Assembly (NCBI RefSeq): GCF_009762775.1
Contig: NZ_CP046401.1
Span: forward strand, 3,038,001-3,102,000
Direction: 5' to 3'
Origin: Maribellus comscasis
Lineage (GTDB): Bacteria; Bacteroidota; Bacteroidia; Bacteroidales; Prolixibacteraceae
Length of the DNA: 64,000 bases
Shown: one piece after another, positions 8,769 through 17,022 of the stretch
Layout of the letters: each line of letters begins with the position of its first letter
Position numbering within the stretch: position 1 is the stretch's first letter
Position numbers and translations under genes: made by a program
The notes under the pieces: generated by a model
What the model saw: the letters and a program-made list of their open reading frames with translations, nothing else
Told to the model about the DNA's origin: nothing
Database searches by the model: none

Positions 8769-8782
8769 ATTAGTAAACAACA

Positions 8783-9265
8783 ATGAAAAATTTATTTGCA
8801 GGAATTTTAATACTATTTACTGTAAATTTTCTATACGCTCAGGAAATTAAAATTTATAATCCGAAAGCCGATGCTAAAGAGGAGTTGGCTGATGCAGTTA
8901 AAAAAGCATCAATGGAGAATAAACACGTTTTTATTCAGGTTGGAGGAAATTGGTAAATTGGTGTTCGTGGTGTGTAAAGTTTCACCGTTTTGTTGATGCG
9001 GATTCAGAGATTAAGACTTTTGTTGAGGAAAATTTTGAAGTTGTCCGGGTGAATTATGACCCAAAGAATAAAAACAAAGAAGTACTTGCCGAACTCGAAT
9101 TTCCGCAACGTTTTGGATTTCCGGTATTTGTCATTCTTGACAGGGAAGGAAATCGGATTCATACTCAAAACTCTGCCTTTCTTGAAAAAGATGATGGATA
9201 TGATCGTAATAAGGTTTTTTAAAAATTGGTCATCTTCAGCATTAAATCCCGAAAATTATAACTGA
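8783..9265 (+). pseudogene. Thioredoxin-like secreted protein, broken by two frameshifts
   Basis: Reading from ATG 8783 gives a signal peptide (MKNLFAGILILFTVNFLYAQ) and the start of a DUF255/thioredoxin_7-type domain (KHVFIQVGGNW), then a stop. The next frame continues with the CxxC motif WCSWCVKF, a thioredoxin fold (FGFPVFVILDREGN) and stops at NKVF; a third frame supplies the expected C-terminus KNWSSSALNPENYN to TGA 9263-9265. The first break is an exact 8-bp tandem duplication (AAATTGGT twice, 8947-8962); removing one unit restores GGNWCSWC. The second is one extra T in the T6 run near 9216-9221. The repaired protein would be about 157 residues, a periplasmic disulfide reductase. It lies 14 nt after the GH32 gene. 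A sequencing error cannot be excluded. Confidence 0.85.
8947..8962 (+). repeat. 8-bp tandem duplication disrupting the thioredoxin-like gene
   Basis: AAATTGGT occurs twice in direct contact (8947-8954, 8955-8962), immediately before the codons for the CxxC motif, and creates an in-frame TAA. Confidence 0.95.
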
Positions 9266-9276
9266 CAATTCTTGTA

Positions 9277-10863
9277 TCAAAGGAGAAGAGAAATAAGCTG
9301 AACTACAACAATCAAAAGCACCATTGCCACTGGGTAAACAGTTGCGTAAGCAATAGAATGAGCGTTGGTCTCTGTCATAGAATCGGCAGCGGCAAGACCC
9401 GGTGTGCTTGTCATGCTGCCACTAATTGCACCGAGAAGACTTAAAACATTCATTTTGAAAAACCATTTTCCAACAAGTGCAGCAATTATCATTGGGAAAA
9501 GTGTTATTATTCCTCCAAATAAGAAAAGCTGAATGCCATATTCGTTAAAGGTTTTCACTATTTCCGCCCCTGCATCTGAGCCTACTGCGGCAAGAAATAG
9601 AATAAGCCCGAATTGGCGCAGCAACTGATTTGCAGCGCCACTCATTGTCCATATTACCGGACCGGTTTTTCCAATCCTGCTTAGTGCAAGTGCAATTACC
9701 AGAACACCGCCTGTAAGTCCAAGACTAAAAGAAAAACTTCCCATATTTAACCCGATTTTTCCAACAAGAACTCCCAGGATTATTCCAAGTGCAACAGGCA
9801 GAATATCTGTATCGGAAAGTCTTTTTTGATCGTCACCAAAAATCTTGGCAACCATTTCCATATTTGCTTTACTGCTGGCAATAATTAGTTTATCGCCAAA
9901 TTGTAATTTAGACCCGGGGGAAGGTGAAATGTTGATTCCTGAGCGACGAATCCGGGTAATTGTTGCGTTATAAGTGTAAAGCAGGTTTATTTGTCCGATG
10001 GTTTTATTTACAACTTCTTTGTTGGTAACTAAAACCCCACGCACATCATATTTAGGATCAAGCGGAATCTCCTCTTCTGTCGGCTGCCCAATAAGTAATT
10101 CTACATTTTTTAGCGCTTCTTCTGTTCCAACTGCTTTTATTAAATCTCCTTTGTACAGAATGGTTTCAGGAGTAGGTGTTACCGCAATTCCTTTGTGTAC
10201 GACACGCGATACAACTGCTTTGGTCATAAAACGAATGCGAAGTTCGCCAATCGTTTTTCCAACAATGTTTTCGTTTTCAACAAAAAAATTCCGGCGATTT
10301 ATTTCGGGGAACTCCTCTTTTATTTTTGAATTAAACTCTTCCTCCGATTTTTTAAGTGAAATATTCAGAATTCTTGGTAAAAAGCGAATAAAGAGAATTA
10401 CCCCGATTACTCCAAAAGGATATCCGACTCCATAGCCGATTGATGCAAGAGGCGAATTTGTATAATCGATTGCCGCAGCCAATCCGGGAGTACTTGTCAA
10501 AGCACCTGTTAGGAGCCCGATGGCAATATTTTTGTCAATTTTGAAAACAGAAACAATCAAGACAGTAAAAGCCGCTGCTATTACAATCAACACTGTAGCA
10601 AATGAGGCCAGTTGGCGACCTTCCTTTTTAAATGATTCGAAGAATCCCGGTCCGGCCTGTATTCCAATGGTAAAAATAAAAAGAACCAATCCAAGGTTTT
10701 GGAAATCTTTTGGGATAACAATTCCGTAATGGCCAAAAATAAGCGCGATAAATATGACTGCAGAAACATCAAGCGAAAGCCCAAAAATTTTAATTCTGCC
10801 CAGGATAAATCCAAGCGCGACTATTAAAAACAGAGCAAAATAACTGTTTGACAAAAGTTCCAT
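9277..10863 (-). CDS. AspT/YidE-family transporter with two RCK_C domains
   Basis: A 528-residue polytopic membrane protein of the aspartate-alanine exchanger/YidE group. It has two membrane halves of about five helices, each with the family's TGALTSTPGLAAA / SGSMTSTPGLAAA motif, flanking two soluble TrkA-C (RCK_C) domains (residues about 190-350, each with a KTIGE/KTIGQ motif). Substrate is unknown; relatives exchange dicarboxylates or amino acids. The start is taken at ATG 10861-10863 rather than an upstream in-frame TTG at 10887, because that TTG is part of a TACCTTTG promoter element at 10885-10892. It stands alone, converging on the thioredoxin-like pseudogene. Confidence 0.88.
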   Translation of the reverse strand: MELLSNSYFALFLIVALGFILGRIKIFGLSLDVSAVIFIALIFGHYGIVIPKDFQNLGLVLFIFTIGIQAGPGFFESFKKEGRQLASFATVLIVIAAAFTVLIVSVFKIDKNIAIGLLTGALTSTPGLAAAIDYTNSPLASIGYGVGYPFGVIGVILFIRFLPRILNISLKKSEEEFNSKIKEEFPEINRRNFFVENENIVGKTIGELRIRFMTKAVVSRVVHKGIAVTPTPETILYKGDLIKAVGTEEALKNVELLIGQPTEEEIPLDPKYDVRGVLVTNKEVVNKTIGQINLLYTYNATITRIRRSGINISPSPGSKLQFGDKLIIASSKANMEMVAKIFGDDQKRLSDTDILPVALGIILGVLVGKIGLNMGSFSFSLGLTGGVLVIALALSRIGKTGPVIWTMSGAANQLLRQFGLILFLAAVGSDAGAEIVKTFNEYGIQLFLFGGIITLFPMIIAALVGKWFFKMNVLSLLGAISGSMTSTPGLAAADSMTETNAHSIAYATVYPVAMVLLIVVVQLISLLL

Positions 10864-10884
10864 TTTCCATTCCAATTTTCGTTG

Positions 10885-10892
10885 CAAAGGTA
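10885..10892 (-). promoter_or_regulatory. -7 element that fixes the start of the AspT-like gene
   Basis: The minus strand reads TACCTTTG, an exact TAnnTTTG match, 21 nt before ATG 10863. Transcription would begin about 7 nt downstream, so translation cannot start at the TTG inside the box. Confidence 0.6.
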
Positions 10893-10992
10893 AGGAATTG
10901 CTGAATTTACGATGGAATTCTTATTTCTGTCCTTTATTTGTAACAAAGAATTAAAAAAGCGATTTGAGAAAAAAGCGGATCAGAAATTCAAA

Positions 10993-11700
10993 CTATTCGA
11001 GAAGAAAATTAAAATCATCTCCTTCTGAAAGTTCGATTGCTTGCTCTCCTTTTTTGAATATGCGGCACGTTTTGTCTCCGATTAACCCGAGTTGATTATT
11101 TTCAAGCAAAAACATTGTTCCTTCACGCAGTCCGGCGACATAAACAGAAGGATTTATTTCGATAAATTCCGAGATTCTTTGTTCACGTGTTTCTCCGCCA
11201 TGTCCCTCCGGGTTTTCATCTAAATAGTGTGGGTTAATTTGAAAAGGAATTAAATTCATACAATCAAAACCTTTTGGGTCGGTAATCGGCATATCGTTGG
11301 TTGTGCGAAGCGTAGGACAAGTAATGTTTGAGCCAGCACTCCATCCAATATACGGCGTTCCCGATTTAACTTTTTGGGCTATGGCTTCCATTAATTTCTG
11401 ATCGTTCAGCATCCGGGCCAGTTGCCAGGTATTTCCTCCTCCCACTACAATCGCTTTTGCATTTTTAATTGCCTCCGCGGGCTTATCAAAAGTATGAATT
11501 CCTCTTATGTGGTGGCCAATTTCCACAAAGCGTTCTTCTACTTTTTCACAGTATGTATCAAAAGAAAAAGTTACCGCAGCATAGGGAATAAAAACCGCTG
11601 TTACAGGTTTTTTCCCAAGGAATTTTTGAATTTCGTATTTCGGATAATCCAGATAAGGTTCTCCTGGCATTGTTGAATTACTGATTAAAAGAACTTTCAT
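10993..11700 (-). CDS. pepE: Dipeptidase E (peptidase S51)
   Basis: A 235-residue cytoplasmic Asp-X dipeptidase with the class I glutamine amidotransferase-like fold. The nucleophile elbow GWSAGSN places Ser121; Asp136 (TTNDMP) and His158 (NPHYLD) complete the Ser-His-Asp/Glu set at the spacing of Salmonella/E. coli PepE (Ser120, Asp135, His157). VVGGGNTWQL near residue 86 is also typical. It should cleave N-terminal aspartyl dipeptides. It starts well apart from its neighbours (189 nt from the creatininase gene) and is probably monocistronic. Confidence 0.93.
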   Translation of the reverse strand: MKVLLISNSTMPGEPYLDYPKYEIQKFLGKKPVTAVFIPYAAVTFSFDTYCEKVEERFVEIGHHIRGIHTFDKPAEAIKNAKAIVVGGGNTWQLARMLNDQKLMEAIAQKVKSGTPYIGWSAGSNITCPTLRTTNDMPITDPKGFDCMNLIPFQINPHYLDENPEGHGGETREQRISEFIEINPSVYVAGLREGTMFLLENNQLGLIGDKTCRIFKKGEQAIELSEGDDFNFLLE

Positions 11701-11889
11701 AATTTAATGGTTGAAATTGGACGGCGAAATTATATAAAACCCTGATATTATCTGAGCTAAAATGTTGGTCAAATTTTTTATTCCGCTTATCGTTGAAAAA
11801 AGTAAAGATTTGTAATTATAAAAATAGTTTTGCAAATAGTCTTCACATTTTCTTTTTAAAACCTTGACAATTTATAAGTTAACAAATCG

Positions 11890-12654
11890 TTAATCGTACA
11901 AAGAGTTGACATCGCAGTTGGCCAGTTCGATAAAATACGCTGCAATTCTGTCTGTTACATCATTTAGAAAACGGGCTCCCTTTTCGGGAGTGGATTTTTT
12001 GGGATTACCAACTCCGGTATCTTCCGACACCTTATCCCAGCGCCGGGGTGTCCAGGCTGTTTTTTCTTTTAAGCTTTTTAGTTTGAAAGATTTTGCAGCT
12101 CCTTCACCCGCTTCTTCAAGAGGCCTTACCAATTGAGGGAAGTAATGCATAATGATACAGGTTTCCATTTCATTGGCATGGTCACCATCCTCATCAAAAT
12201 AGTCTTTATTGTCAAATAATTTGAACCATTCAACAATTGAAAGAAACATCTCCGGAAACTCGGGTTGCAGGTCTCTGATTAACTGCTTAAAGTCGTTTCC
12301 TCCATGGCCGTTCATCAGCGCAAATTTTCTGATTCCCTGGTTGTACAATGCTTTCAGAATATCGCGAAGAATCATTTGCTGAGTAGAAAGTGTAGTATGA
12401 AGGCAAAACGGTAATTCAATTTGCCCCATGTTTTGAATACCCAGAGGAATAGTAGGCAAAACCATTACTTTTGCGCCTTTTTCCCATGCTTTTTCAGCCG
12501 CTTCTTCTGCAATCTTAGCTGTTTCCAGCGAATCAGTCCCATACGGAAGATGGTAATTATGTGGTTCGGTTGCTCCCCAGGGCAAAACGGCAACCTCGTA
12601 TTTCTGATTTTTGATTTGTTTCCAGTTGGTTTGTTCTAAAATGTATGGTTTCAT
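11890..12654 (-). CDS. Creatininase-family amidohydrolase
   Basis: A 254-residue member of the creatininase superfamily. Metal-ligand signatures are visible: LPWGATEPHNYHLPYGTDS (residues about 24-42), LMNGHGGND near 113, and GDHANEMET near 157. The family includes creatininase, FAPy deformylase (ArfB) and the mycofactocin peptidase MftE, so the reaction cannot be fixed from sequence; a zinc-dependent cyclic amide or amide hydrolase is likely. It begins 11 nt after the stop of the outer-membrane barrel gene, so the two share a transcript although no functional link is obvious. Confidence 0.85.
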   Translation of the reverse strand: MKPYILEQTNWKQIKNQKYEVAVLPWGATEPHNYHLPYGTDSLETAKIAEEAAEKAWEKGAKVMVLPTIPLGIQNMGQIELPFCLHTTLSTQQMILRDILKALYNQGIRKFALMNGHGGNDFKQLIRDLQPEFPEMFLSIVEWFKLFDNKDYFDEDGDHANEMETCIIMHYFPQLVRPLEEAGEGAAKSFKLKSLKEKTAWTPRRWDKVSEDTGVGNPKKSTPEKGARFLNDVTDRIAAYFIELANCDVNSLYD

Positions 12655-12665
12655 ATTTTAAATAT

Positions 12666-13472
12666 TTAAAAACTTATTATGGTAAAGCCAAAGGTAAAAG
12701 GCGTTAATTCAGGGCCTTTGTTTTCTTTAAAAAGCGGAAGAAATTCATAGGTGGCAAAAAGATTGATTCCCCGATAGCCGACCCGAGCCATGAGTCCGTA
12801 TTTAAAGTTCTGCAAATGATAATGTCCGGGTACTTTCAATTTTTCTTTTTTCCCTTCAACCCGGTATTTTATTTTGGTATGACTGTTCATTCTGTAACTG
12901 GCGTATAATCCTGTCGATAAATAAAGCCTGTTTTCGTAATGATTAATCGGAATTTGGAACTCGGCAAGCAAAGGCATAAGAACAGAAACAATTGAAAGTT
13001 TTGATTTTTGGTTTTGGTCGAAATAAAGGGTTTCCGATTCAATTTTATCATTGTCGCCTCTTATTATTGTTGTATTTTGGTCAAGGCGGTAACTCTGTAA
13101 GTGAAGCCCCAAACCCGTGACCAATCCAATTGTATTTCTGTTGTGTTGTAAGCCAATACTTTGCTGAATAAAATTGATATAAGTAGAATTTGAACGGAAT
13201 ACATCGTTATTCATAAATTCGGTTTCATAACCCGAGTAATCTTTATTCAGAAAAAAGTTGAAACCAAAATCAACACCTGCCCAATGACCGATAAAATCAT
13301 CTTGCCAGAAATTAAAACCATGCTGAGTAATTTCACTAATATCAATTTTCCGAAGGATTTTTTCAGGATCCTCCTGAATAGGAATAATTGAATCTGTTTC
13401 CTGGGCTTGTATTTTTTTTACGTTTCCAAAAAGCACAAACAGGATTGTAATTTGGAAGAGTAATGTTTTCAT
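12666..13472 (-). CDS. Outer-membrane beta-barrel protein
   Basis: About 268 residues: a signal peptide (MKTLLFQITILFVLFGN, cleaved near IQAQE), a linker, then alternating aromatic/polar strands ending in a C-terminal aromatic residue (FGFTIISF), as expected for a small PorT/OmpA-type barrel. HWAGVDFGFNFFLNKDYS is typical of Bacteroidota porin-family/PorT-like proteins. Function unknown. ATG 13470-13472 gives the cleanest signal peptide; an in-frame ATG at 13490 adds six residues. It is the first gene of a pair with the creatininase-family gene. Confidence 0.75.
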   Translation of the reverse strand: MKTLLFQITILFVLFGNVKKIQAQETDSIIPIQEDPEKILRKIDISEITQHGFNFWQDDFIGHWAGVDFGFNFFLNKDYSGYETEFMNNDVFRSNSTYINFIQQSIGLQHNRNTIGLVTGLGLHLQSYRLDQNTTIIRGDNDKIESETLYFDQNQKSKLSIVSVLMPLLAEFQIPINHYENRLYLSTGLYASYRMNSHTKIKYRVEGKKEKLKVPGHYHLQNFKYGLMARVGYRGINLFATYEFLPLFKENKGPELTPFTFGFTIISF

Positions 13473-13527
13473 TGGCAAATTAATATTCATACCTTTTTTT
13501 GTTTTTGAAATGAATATTATAAGACAA

Positions 13528-13535
13528 CAAAGGTA
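13528..13535 (-). promoter_or_regulatory. -7 element upstream of the barrel gene
   Basis: The minus strand reads TACCTTTG 55 nt before ATG 13472. The remainder of the 13491-13808 gap contains the terminator at 13735-13765 and nothing else I can support. Confidence 0.5.
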
Positions 13536-13734
13536 ATGGTTTCATGTTTATAAAACTACAAATCCAAAACGTTCGTCAATTTCAATTTTAAGACTAAATT
13601 TAATTTTTGTCTCAGGCTTAATTAACATTGCGGAGTTTATGTAAAGAAAGTTTTACAATCTGTTGAAATGCATTAATAGAATTTTTGTATGGATTTTTCC
13701 GGAAATGCTTGGATGACATTATTTTACAGAAAAA

Positions 13735-13765
13735 CAAAAAAGCAGGTCTGATTACAGAACCCGCT
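13735..13765 (-). terminator. Terminator after the 694-aa gene
   Basis: The minus strand has AGCGGGTTCTG-TAAT-CAGACCTGCT (stem with one bulged T and one G-U) followed by a T-rich run. It lies 44 nt downstream of the stop at 13809. Confidence 0.6.
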
Positions 13766-13808
13766 CTTTGTTTGAGGGATGGATTTGGGGATTATTTAAA
13801 GGATGGTT

Positions 13809-15893
13809 TTATTCAGAAAGACATATTATTCTTTGAGTATCACTGTGGGTCCCTGTTTTTACGCTATTCCATATGGTTTTTTGGATAGCTTTTAAGTATA
13901 TGGAACCACAGTTTCTATTTGTAAATGTTACGATGTTAAATTGACCTGAACCTGTGGTTGTGCCACTTTGTCCCAAACCGGTTCCTACCTTGGTGTATGT
14001 TCCGGCGTTTGTTGTTATCGAATACCTCTCCAAATAATTGTCATCAACTGTAAACTCACCGTGTATTGTATCTCCTTTTGCATAATGAGAGCAGTTTCCC
14101 TGATCATCGATCGTTAAACTAACTGCCGGAAATGTATTATCCATTTGTATAACCTGGCTATCAGAAGTTCCGTTTTGATTTTCTATGGTAACTAGCAGTT
14201 TATCGTTGGTGCCGGGTGAAAACCTCGCTAAAACACTATCGATATTGTTATAATATGGCTGATACGTATATTCGTCGCTAACCGGAACTTCTACCGGATG
14301 TGTGACTATCCCTGTGGCCGGGTTGTAGCCTAATAAAGCAAGTTTATTGTTCAGGTAGTAGCTTCCACCCGTAGTGAGGTTGGTAATTTTAACCTTGTAT
14401 TTCATTCCGGCAAATGGGGCTGATACGCCTTGTACCACGATAATTCCACCAAATGGACTTCCATTAAAGGTGTTTGTTTGGTTAAATTCTATTTTTGCTC
14501 CCGGTAAAGTAAGTCCGGTAAAATTGTTAATGTTATCTGTAGAAACTCCGCCTACGGTAATTAATTTAGGTGAATTTGCGGTCCACACCATTCCTGGTTT
14601 TATTTGGATATAAGATTCAACAATATTACCCCAGTGAGAACATTCCATTCCGGACGGCGGAACATTCCATGACAAGATTGCCCTGACTTTCAACACCCTT
14701 GGCCTATTGCATTTACGTTTAAATTTTGAGAAATCGTAAGGCAGGATAACTGAATATGACAATCCTCCCCTGGGAATACTTGCTATGTCGTGAACATTTA
14801 CAGAGGTTGTACCTGCATGTTCCCAGCTGCAATTATCCTCTTCCTGTATCCAAAAAGAAACATACTCTCTGCTTCCGTCTTTGCATAAATCTCCGTTGTA
14901 ACCGGCTGATTTCTTTACTTTCAGAGTTCCGATTAAAGCTTCCTGATTGTAATCTGCTCCCACACAAAACAACTCTTCATAAGTCGTATTACATTTTAAT
15001 TTATTTAATTTTCCTAAACTTTCAACAAACGATAATTTATTGGATTCAAACAACTTGTATACATTGTTCAAAATAGTGTAATCGGGTGAACTTCCTGCTT
15101 CTTTTAAAAGTTTATATCCAAAGCGGTACGGTTCTATTTTTTTCTTTCTGTAAGTATTGGCTAATTCCTGAAAATCAACCTTGCCGGATAGCATTTCCTT
15201 TTTTGCTTTTTTTAAAGAGACATCGCCTTCGGGAATTGTAGCAGCGATATCGTTTAGCGAAACTTCCGGATTCAGTAATGCCTTTTCAAATAAGCTGCCA
15301 ACTTCAAGTAAAGGTAAATTAGGGATAAAGAATTTTATGGGGCTAATTTGAATATATTCTTCTTTTACATCTCCCCAAACGTAGCTCCCTGTAGTTAAGT
15401 TGGGGTCATTCGGCGCAGGAACAGAATTCCATGATAACACAGCTTTAACCTTTGGCAGATTTGCTTTTACACACAAATCCTGTTTTGGCTTAATTTTTAA
15501 CCGAACTACATAATCAATTGGTTTTTCGGGTTTACTATCGCAGTCTTTTTGAGTAGGAATGTCGTGGGCGTTAAAAGCAGTAAATCCCATGTCGTTCCAC
15601 CCTGAACCATCGTTATAATCCAAATAGAATCGCACATATTCGAATGAGCCCTTGGTGCACAAACTACCTGAATAGCCCGTTTCTTTTTTTATTTTTATTA
15701 CGGCAGTTAATTCATTAAAAGCCGGATTAAAGCCAACGCATCCTAACTCCTCATAAAATTTATTCATTTTTGTTTTAAAAAAATCCAGAGGCGTGTTCAG
15801 CTTCAATTTTGGGAAATCTTTTTCTCCTACTGTCATAAAGAAGTTAAATTCTCTTCGGGCTATTAACAGTTGTTTTTCGTTTAATTCTGACAT
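13809..15893 (-). CDS. 694-aa protein with duplicated Cys-containing beta domain, unknown function
   Basis: I recognise no named family. There is no signal peptide (the start MSELNEKQLL is polar), yet the body looks like extracellular beta-sandwich material. A domain is repeated at residues 47-185 and 305-434. Shared landmarks are YEELGCVG/YEELFCVG, GYSGSLCTKGS/GYNGDLCKDGS, EYVRFYLDY/EYVSFWIQ, NAHDI/NVHDI, KAVLSWN/RAILSWN, and WG(D/N) followed by YIQI. Four or more Cys positions coincide. Residues 435-694 are a third, different region with Ig-like strands (DDNYLERYSI). A promoter lies at 15987-16017 and a terminator follows. It is divergent from the sensory operon at 16279. A cytoplasmic, non-classically exported or injected protein are all possible. 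Confidence 0.75.
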   Translation of the reverse strand: MSELNEKQLLIARREFNFFMTVGEKDFPKLKLNTPLDFFKTKMNKFYEELGCVGFNPAFNELTAVIKIKKETGYSGSLCTKGSFEYVRFYLDYNDGSGWNDMGFTAFNAHDIPTQKDCDSKPEKPIDYVVRLKIKPKQDLCVKANLPKVKAVLSWNSVPAPNDPNLTTGSYVWGDVKEEYIQISPIKFFIPNLPLLEVGSLFEKALLNPEVSLNDIAATIPEGDVSLKKAKKEMLSGKVDFQELANTYRKKKIEPYRFGYKLLKEAGSSPDYTILNNVYKLFESNKLSFVESLGKLNKLKCNTTYEELFCVGADYNQEALIGTLKVKKSAGYNGDLCKDGSREYVSFWIQEEDNCSWEHAGTTSVNVHDIASIPRGGLSYSVILPYDFSKFKRKCNRPRVLKVRAILSWNVPPSGMECSHWGNIVESYIQIKPGMVWTANSPKLITVGGVSTDNINNFTGLTLPGAKIEFNQTNTFNGSPFGGIIVVQGVSAPFAGMKYKVKITNLTTGGSYYLNNKLALLGYNPATGIVTHPVEVPVSDEYTYQPYYNNIDSVLARFSPGTNDKLLVTIENQNGTSDSQVIQMDNTFPAVSLTIDDQGNCSHYAKGDTIHGEFTVDDNYLERYSITTNAGTYTKVGTGLGQSGTTTGSGQFNIVTFTNRNCGSIYLKAIQKTIWNSVKTGTHSDTQRIICLSE

Positions 15894-15986
15894 GATTATT
15901 AATGTTTAATATTTCCTACTCTGTTTACAATTGGCTTTTCGGATTGCGCCCACCGGGAAAATTGTTTTTTCAATAGTTGCATAGCA

Positions 15987-16017
15987 CAAAATTAATACCG
16001 GTGGAAGCGTAAGTCAA
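15987..16017 (-). promoter_or_regulatory. Promoter of the 694-aa gene
   Basis: On the minus strand TTG (16015-16017), a 20-nt spacer and TAATTTTG (15987-15994) match the Bacteroidota -33/-7 pattern. The 5' leader would be about 85 nt. Confidence 0.6.
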
Positions 16018-16063
16018 GAGTTAAATCGCTGATATACATCCATATGTGCCCCGTATGTTTCGA

Positions 16064-16136
16064 GGTAAAAGCTCTTGATCCGGAAGGGCTTTTACCCTCA
16101 GGTTGAACAGGGTAAATCCCCCTTTGTAAAGGATTT
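16064..16136. repeat. Cluster of overlapping, mutually exclusive inverted repeats
   Basis: GGTAAAAGC (16064-16072) is perfectly complementary to GCTTTTACC (16088-16096). The latter overlaps TTTACCCT (16091-16098), which pairs perfectly with AGGGTAAA (16109-16116). AGGGTAAA in turn overlaps AAATCC (16114-16119), which pairs with GGATTT (16131-16136). The cluster lies between two divergent promoters, upstream of both, so it is not in the leader of either gene. It could be an operator array, a small structured RNA, or the relic of a mobile element. Nothing else is evident in the 15894-16278 gap. Confidence 0.6.
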
Positions 16137-16225
16137 TGACCCATTGTGGTAAGAAATGGTATTTGTAATATGCAAGTAGTGAGAGTGCTACGGCTTTTTT
16201 GTTTTTATTTGATAAAGAATATATA

Positions 16226-16255
16226 TTGCATTACATAGAAATGCCCGTAACTTTG
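16226..16255 (+). promoter_or_regulatory. Promoter of the lipoprotein/two-component operon
   Basis: TTG (16226-16228), exactly 19 nt, then TAACTTTG (16248-16255): a perfect Bacteroidota sigma-ABfr-type promoter 24 nt before the ATG at 16279. Confidence 0.75.
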
Positions 16256-16278
16256 TTTAAACCATTAAATTTAATATC

Positions 16279-17001
16279 ATGAGAATTATCAAGATGAAAG
16301 TAACAGGATTGTTGTTTTTATTGTTAATAACACTTTTTTTCAGTGCCTGCAGGCAAACAACCCCAAAGCCTGAGCCGGTAAAAGCTCCTGAACAAATTAT
16401 ATCTTTAGAAACTGCCCGGGAGATGTATAATACTTATTCTGAACGCAGGGTTCCCATAATCAGGGCATATGAGAAAGAGCAAAACAGCAATGATGAGGAG
16501 TTTAATCCCACGCGTTCCGGTTGGTATGATTTTCGAACGATTAAACAGTACATCGCTTTTATTGAACAGGAAGCGGAAGCGGCTGGTGTTGAGATCTCAG
16601 GATTGCAATTTTATTTTGCCAATTATCCGGACAGGACAAAGTTTGAAGATGGAACACCGGTAACCTATCCAAGAAAAAATTCATTTTTTATCGTTCCAAC
16701 ACTAAAGGTTGAAGGGAAAGACTATGGATTTTATACCGCTGAATCGGAAGATGGAGAGAGACAGGCAGTGTTGATAAATGAAAGAGCTAAAATTGTGACT
16801 GATAAGTTGCAAAAATTTGATAAACACAACGAAAGCGGATCAATTGCCAATAAAACAGGACAGGCTAACAGTATTTTTAGTTATGTTGGTTTTAGTAGTG
16901 GCTCAGGTTTCTCCGCTGCCAATGCATCGCCTGGCCAACGAAGTTTAATTTTGAATGAATCAAATTTAGTCCCGCCACCAAACCAAACAGATTTTGATTG
17001 A
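16279..17001 (+). CDS. SPII lipoprotein, first gene of sensory operon
   Basis: A 240-residue lipoprotein. The signal peptide ends in a lipobox LFFSAC with the lipidated Cys at residue 24, followed by a proline-rich linker (TTPKPEPVKAPE). The mature part has a mixed alpha/beta character (YDFRTIKQYIAFIEQEAEAA, then EISGLQFYFANYP), and the tail is Gly/Ser-rich. I recognise no named domain. It lies 21 nt before the gene for a polytopic membrane protein and is followed by a kinase and response regulator, so it may be the periplasm-facing sensor or the output of that pathway. This is inference from context. Confidence 0.75.
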   Translation: MRIIKMKVTGLLFLLLITLFFSACRQTTPKPEPVKAPEQIISLETAREMYNTYSERRVPIIRAYEKEQNSNDEEFNPTRSGWYDFRTIKQYIAFIEQEAEAAGVEISGLQFYFANYPDRTKFEDGTPVTYPRKNSFFIVPTLKVEGKDYGFYTAESEDGERQAVLINERAKIVTDKLQKFDKHNESGSIANKTGQANSIFSYVGFSSGSGFSAANASPGQRSLILNESNLVPPPNQTDFD

Positions 17002-17022
17002 GTTGATGTATAAGGCCAATTT

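Noticed and set aside
7314..9265. Fructan utilisation locus
   Set aside because: A GH32 gene is present, but no SusC/SusD pair, transporter, fructokinase or dedicated sensor is adjacent, so it is not called a PUL.
13685..13888. 67-codon plus-strand ORF over the end of the 694-aa gene
   Set aside because: Covers a terminator hairpin and the antisense end of a supported gene; no signal or start support.
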